A DNA stretch of 8,351 nucleotides from positions 1 to 8,351 of the forward strand of contig JAPUFZ010000113.1 in NCBI GenBank assembly GCA_027293245.1, given 5' to 3'. A program made the position numbers and the translations under genes. Below the pieces are notes generated by a model. It was not told the DNA's origin and searched no databases. It saw only the letters and a list, made by a program, of their open reading frames with translations. Shown here piece after piece: positions 6,284 to 8,351 of this stretch (positions are counted from its first letter, which is position 1; each line of letters starts with the position of its first letter). Source of the stretch: Gammaproteobacteria bacterium (GTDB taxonomy: Bacteria > Pseudomonadota > Gammaproteobacteria > GCA-001735895).

Positions 6284-6342
6284 TGATGAAAAAAATCCGG
6301 TAAATTAAACGAGGCCTGATGAGTTCTATCGTGAAATCTCAT
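6280..6342 (-). CDS. possible 20-codon leader frame overlapping the argA start
   Basis: On the minus strand an ATG at 6342 opens a frame of 20 codons that ends in TGA at 6282..6280, overlapping the argA ATG (6283..6281) as ATGA. It contains two AGA arginine codons (positions 2 and 6), three histidines and four phenylalanines. The same frame is open further upstream, back to a TAA, but without another ATG, GTG or TTG. No Shine-Dalgarno precedes it; seven T residues do. If translated it could couple ribosomes onto argA, which has no Shine-Dalgarno of its own. It may equally be chance in an AT-rich leader. Confidence 0.25.
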   Translation of the reverse strand: MRFHDRTHQASFNLPDFFHQ

Positions 6343-6405
6343 AAAAAAACTAACAAATCTGTGATTTTCTTTTCCCGATAAACCCGGTAATTAATAACTA
6401 CTCCT

Positions 6406-6411
6406 ATTATA
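6406..6411 (-). promoter_or_regulatory. candidate -10 element of an argA promoter
   Basis: TATAAT on the minus strand at 6411..6406 lies in the AT-rich gap between argF and argA and would give a leader of about 115 bases. No convincing -35 hexamer lies 16-18 bases upstream, and no E. coli-type ARG box is visible in the gap. A separate argA promoter is therefore plausible but unproven; read-through from argDF is the alternative. Confidence 0.35.
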
Positions 6412-6447
6412 TTGCATTCGCAGTTGTTGGGAAGAGTAGATCGGGTG

Positions 6448-6463
6448 GGCTAGCTGGCTAGCC
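6448..6463. repeat. perfect inverted repeat over the argF stop codon
   Basis: GGCTAGC and GCTAGCC are separated by two bases. As a hairpin this gives a 6-bp stem (6448-6453 with 6458-6463) and a CTGG loop. The argF stop TAG (6460..6458) is part of it. No T tract follows on the minus strand, so it is not a classical intrinsic terminator. It could protect the argDF 3' end, attenuate read-through, or be a protein site. Confidence 0.5.
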
Positions 6464-7360
6464 TAAGAGCGCTTCTAACAGGGCTTTTTGAGCATGTAAA
6501 CGGTTCTCCGCTTCTTGCCAGACCACGCTTTGCTCGCCGTCGAGAACAGATGCGGTGACTTCTTCGCCGCGATGGGCAGGCAGGCAATGCATAAACAGGG
6601 CATCCGCATCGGCCAATGCCATCAATTCAGCCGATACCTGAAACTCAGAAAATATCTTTAAACGTTCATCCTGTTCCTGCTCCTGTCCCATACTGGCCCA
6701 GACGTCGGTTACCAGAAGATGCGCATGCCTGGCTGCTTCGGCAGCCGTGTGAAATATCTTGACCCGGCCTCTCGCGCTATCGATGATACTGGAATCCGGG
6801 GCGTGATTCTGCGGGCATCCAATGTTTAAATTAAAACCAAAGCGTATGGCGGCGTTAATATAGGAATGACACATATTGTTACCATCGCCAATCCATGCCA
6901 CGGTTGCACCTTCGATACTGCCGCGCAGTTCAAACCAGGTCTGCATATCGGCAAGCAGTTGGCAAGGGTGAAGCAAATCGCTCAAACCATTGATCACCGG
7001 AGCCGATGAATGCGCTGCCAGCGCCAGCACGCGTTCGTGGCCAAAGGTGCGGATTATAATGCCGTCTACCATACTCGAAATGACCCGTGCACTGTCTTCG
7101 ATGGGTTCACCCCGGCCCAGGTGGATATCCCTGTCTGAGAGAAACATCGAGTGGCCGCCAAGCTGGCTCATACCGGCCTCGAAAGAAACCCGGGTCCGGG
7201 TCGACGATTTTTCAAAAATCATAGCCAGCACCTTACCCTGTAGAGGTGTATGCAAGACACCCTGCTTGAGTCGTTGCTTTACATCGATGGCGTTGGTGAT
7301 CAGGGCGAGCAGTTCATCACTGCTGAAATCGAGCAGGCTAAGAAAATGGCGACTAGTCAT
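6458..7360 (-). CDS. argF: ArgF, ornithine carbamoyltransferase
   Basis: A 300-residue anabolic ornithine carbamoyltransferase, which makes citrulline from ornithine and carbamoyl phosphate in the cytoplasm. The carbamoyl-phosphate-binding STRTR is at 53-57 (in [12 protein letters not shown]), HPCQ at 131-134, the ornithine-side DVWASMGQE at 219-227 and the catalytic-cysteine motif [10 protein letters not shown] at 258-267; all key residues are present. Length is at the short end of the usual 300-335, without a visible truncation. The ATG at 7360 lies 10 bases after the argD stop with no clear Shine-Dalgarno, so coupling to argD is likely. [10 protein letters not shown] and the argD neighbour argue for the biosynthetic ArgF over catabolic ArcB or an aspartate carbamoyltransferase. 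The stop codon is embedded in an inverted repeat. Confidence 0.95.
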   Translation of the reverse strand: MTSRHFLSLLDFSSDELLALITNAIDVKQRLKQGVLHTPLQGKVLAMIFEKSSTRTRVSFEAGMSQLGGHSMFLSDRDIHLGRGEPIEDSARVISSMVDGIIIRTFGHERVLALAAHSSAPVINGLSDLLHPCQLLADMQTWFELRGSIEGATVAWIGDGNNMCHSYINAAIRFGFNLNIGCPQNHAPDSSIIDSARGRVKIFHTAAEAARHAHLLVTDVWASMGQEQEQDERLKIFSEFQVSAELMALADADALFMHCLPAHRGEEVTASVLDGEQSVVWQEAENRLHAQKALLEALLG

Positions 7361-7370
7361 GATGTCTGGC

Positions 7371-8351
7371 TCAGGAAGTTTGGCTAAAGGTATTAATGCA
7401 GGAGATCAGGCGCTCGGCCAATTCATTAGCCTGGTCCGAATTAATGATTAGTGGCGGCAACAAGCGGACGACACGTTCCGCAGCGACGTTAATCAACAGG
7501 CCCTCTTGCAGGGCGAGATCGACTAAGGGCGCACAGTTCTTTTTCATCTGGATGCCTATCAACAGGCCCAGATTTCTGATTTCTGACACGGCATCATTGC
7601 CCGACAGGCCTGCTTTCAGCAAGCTTACCAGTTGTTCACCACGTTCTCCGGCATTTTCAGCCAGCTTGTTTTGAACGATCGAGTCGAGCACGGTCAGTCC
7701 GACACGACAGGCAAATGGGTTGCCGCCAAAGGTTGAACCGTGGTTGCCGGGCCGAAACACACTGGCAGCGACTCCGCTGGCAACGCAGGCGCCTATCGGG
7801 ATGCCGTTGCCAAGCGCTTTGGCCAGGGTCATCACGTCTGGAACAATATTTTCATGTTGGAAGGCAAATAATTTTCCCGAACGGCCGATGCCGGTCTGAA
7901 TTTCGTCGAGCATCAATAGCCAGTTATATTGATCGCATATCTGTCGTAGCGATTCCAGGTAGCCACTATCGGGAATAACAATGCCGCCTTCACCCTGGAC
8001 CGGTTCGACCAGGGTCGCGACGATCTTTTTATTGTTGGCTGCAATGGCACGTATCGATTCAACATCATTGTAGGGTGCCCGTACAAAGCCGGAGACCAGC
8101 GGCTCGAAGCCGGCCTGGACCTTACGATTTCCGGTGGCACTTAGCGTGGCCATCGTACGCCCGTGAAAACTGTGTTCCATGACCACTATCTGTGGATCTT
8201 TTATCCCGCGCTGATGTCCATACAGGCGTGCCAGTTTTATTGCCGCTTCATTAGCTTCCGCACCCGAGTTGCAGAAAAAAGCCCGGTCCATAGTCGATAA
8301 CTGGCAAATCCTATCGGCTAATTTTTGTTGCCACTCGATGGTGTAGATATT
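7371..8351 (-). CDS. argD: ArgD, acetylornithine aminotransferase (5' end outside the window)
   Basis: A PLP-dependent class III aminotransferase that interconverts N-acetylornithine and N-acetylglutamate semialdehyde. The frame stays open to the right edge, and the 20 codons before the ATG at 8291 still read like ArgD, so that ATG is internal. The 326 residues present, against about 390-400 for the family, suggest some 70 residues are missing. In window numbering: cofactor-phosphate loop CNSGAEANE (27-35), [15 protein letters not shown] (60-74), EPVQGEGG (116-123), the PLP-ring aspartate D149 in [13 protein letters not shown], the Schiff-base lysine K178 in LAKALG, and STFGGNP (206-212). A succinylornithine or ornithine aminotransferase would look similar; the immediate argF neighbour favours ArgD. 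It is the most upstream gene of argD-argF seen here, and its promoter is not in the window. Confidence 0.93.
   Translation of the reverse strand, partial: NIYTIEWQQKLADRICQLSTMDRAFFCNSGAEANEAAIKLARLYGHQRGIKDPQIVVMEHSFHGRTMATLSATGNRKVQAGFEPLVSGFVRAPYNDVESIRAIAANNKKIVATLVEPVQGEGGIVIPDSGYLESLRQICDQYNWLLMLDEIQTGIGRSGKLFAFQHENIVPDVMTLAKALGNGIPIGACVASGVAASVFRPGNHGSTFGGNPFACRVGLTVLDSIVQNKLAENAGERGEQLVSLLKAGLSGNDAVSEIRNLGLLIGIQMKKNCAPLVDLALQEGLLINVAAERVVRLLPPLIINSDQANELAERLISCINTFSQTS

Noticed and set aside
6284..6457. ARG box (ArgR operator) upstream of argA
   Set aside because: I looked for paired TnAAT/ATTnA half-sites of the E. coli type and found none; AT-rich matches are only partial.
6990..7451. 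153-codon plus-strand frame opposite argF and argD
   Set aside because: It is antisense to two clearly real enzyme genes and its composition follows theirs; no protein family is recognisable.
8289..8291. ATG at 8291 as the argD start
   Set aside because: The frame is open through the preceding 20 codons to the window edge and those residues still read as ArgD; family length also demands a longer N-terminus.

Overview
The window looks like an ordinary chromosomal segment of a gammaproteobacterium with roughly 50% GC coding DNA. The order within the class cannot be resolved from this stretch. The assignment rests on a PilS/PilR type IV pilus two-component pair, a classical bifunctional ArgA (kinase-like domain plus GNAT), an argD-argF pair and a DksA. 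I see no insertion sequence, phage gene, CRISPR array, tRNA or rRNA, and no clear defence or other new multi-gene system.

Layout: all genes except dksA lie on the minus strand. From the right edge, reading leftwards: argD (5' end cut by the window edge), argF 10 bases later, a 174-base gap, argA, and a cytosolic-type 5'-nucleotidase gene starting 17 bases after argA. The 5'-nucleotidase converges on plus-strand dksA, and the two stop codons abut inside the palindrome TGATCA. Left of dksA is a divergent intergenic region of 313 bases. Then, on the minus strand, come a small one-helix zinc-ribbon-like protein (PP0621-like), pilS (overlapping it by 23 bases) and pilR (overlapping pilS by ATGA). 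The first 103 bases are a very AT-rich tail downstream of pilR.

How the genes fit together: argA, argD and argF encode the first step, the transamination step and the ornithine carbamoylation step of arginine biosynthesis. PilS/PilR is a membrane histidine kinase and a sigma-54 activator that normally sets pilin transcription; pilA is not in the window. DksA is the RNA polymerase secondary-channel regulator that works with ppGpp, and its candidate promoter has the GC-rich discriminator expected of a stringently controlled promoter.

Points worth a second look: (1) a 20-codon open frame in the argA leader with two AGA arginine codons, whose stop overlaps the SD-less argA start as ATGA; (2) the 5'-nucleotidase is visibly a tandem duplication of one HAD domain, with the N-terminal copy stripped of its acidic catalytic residues; (3) a DksA keeping only one of the four zinc-finger cysteines; (4) the 5'-nucleotidase linked to argA; (5) the tightly packed dksA/5'-nucleotidase convergence. 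These are regulatory or evolutionary curiosities in housekeeping genes, not evidence of a novel system.
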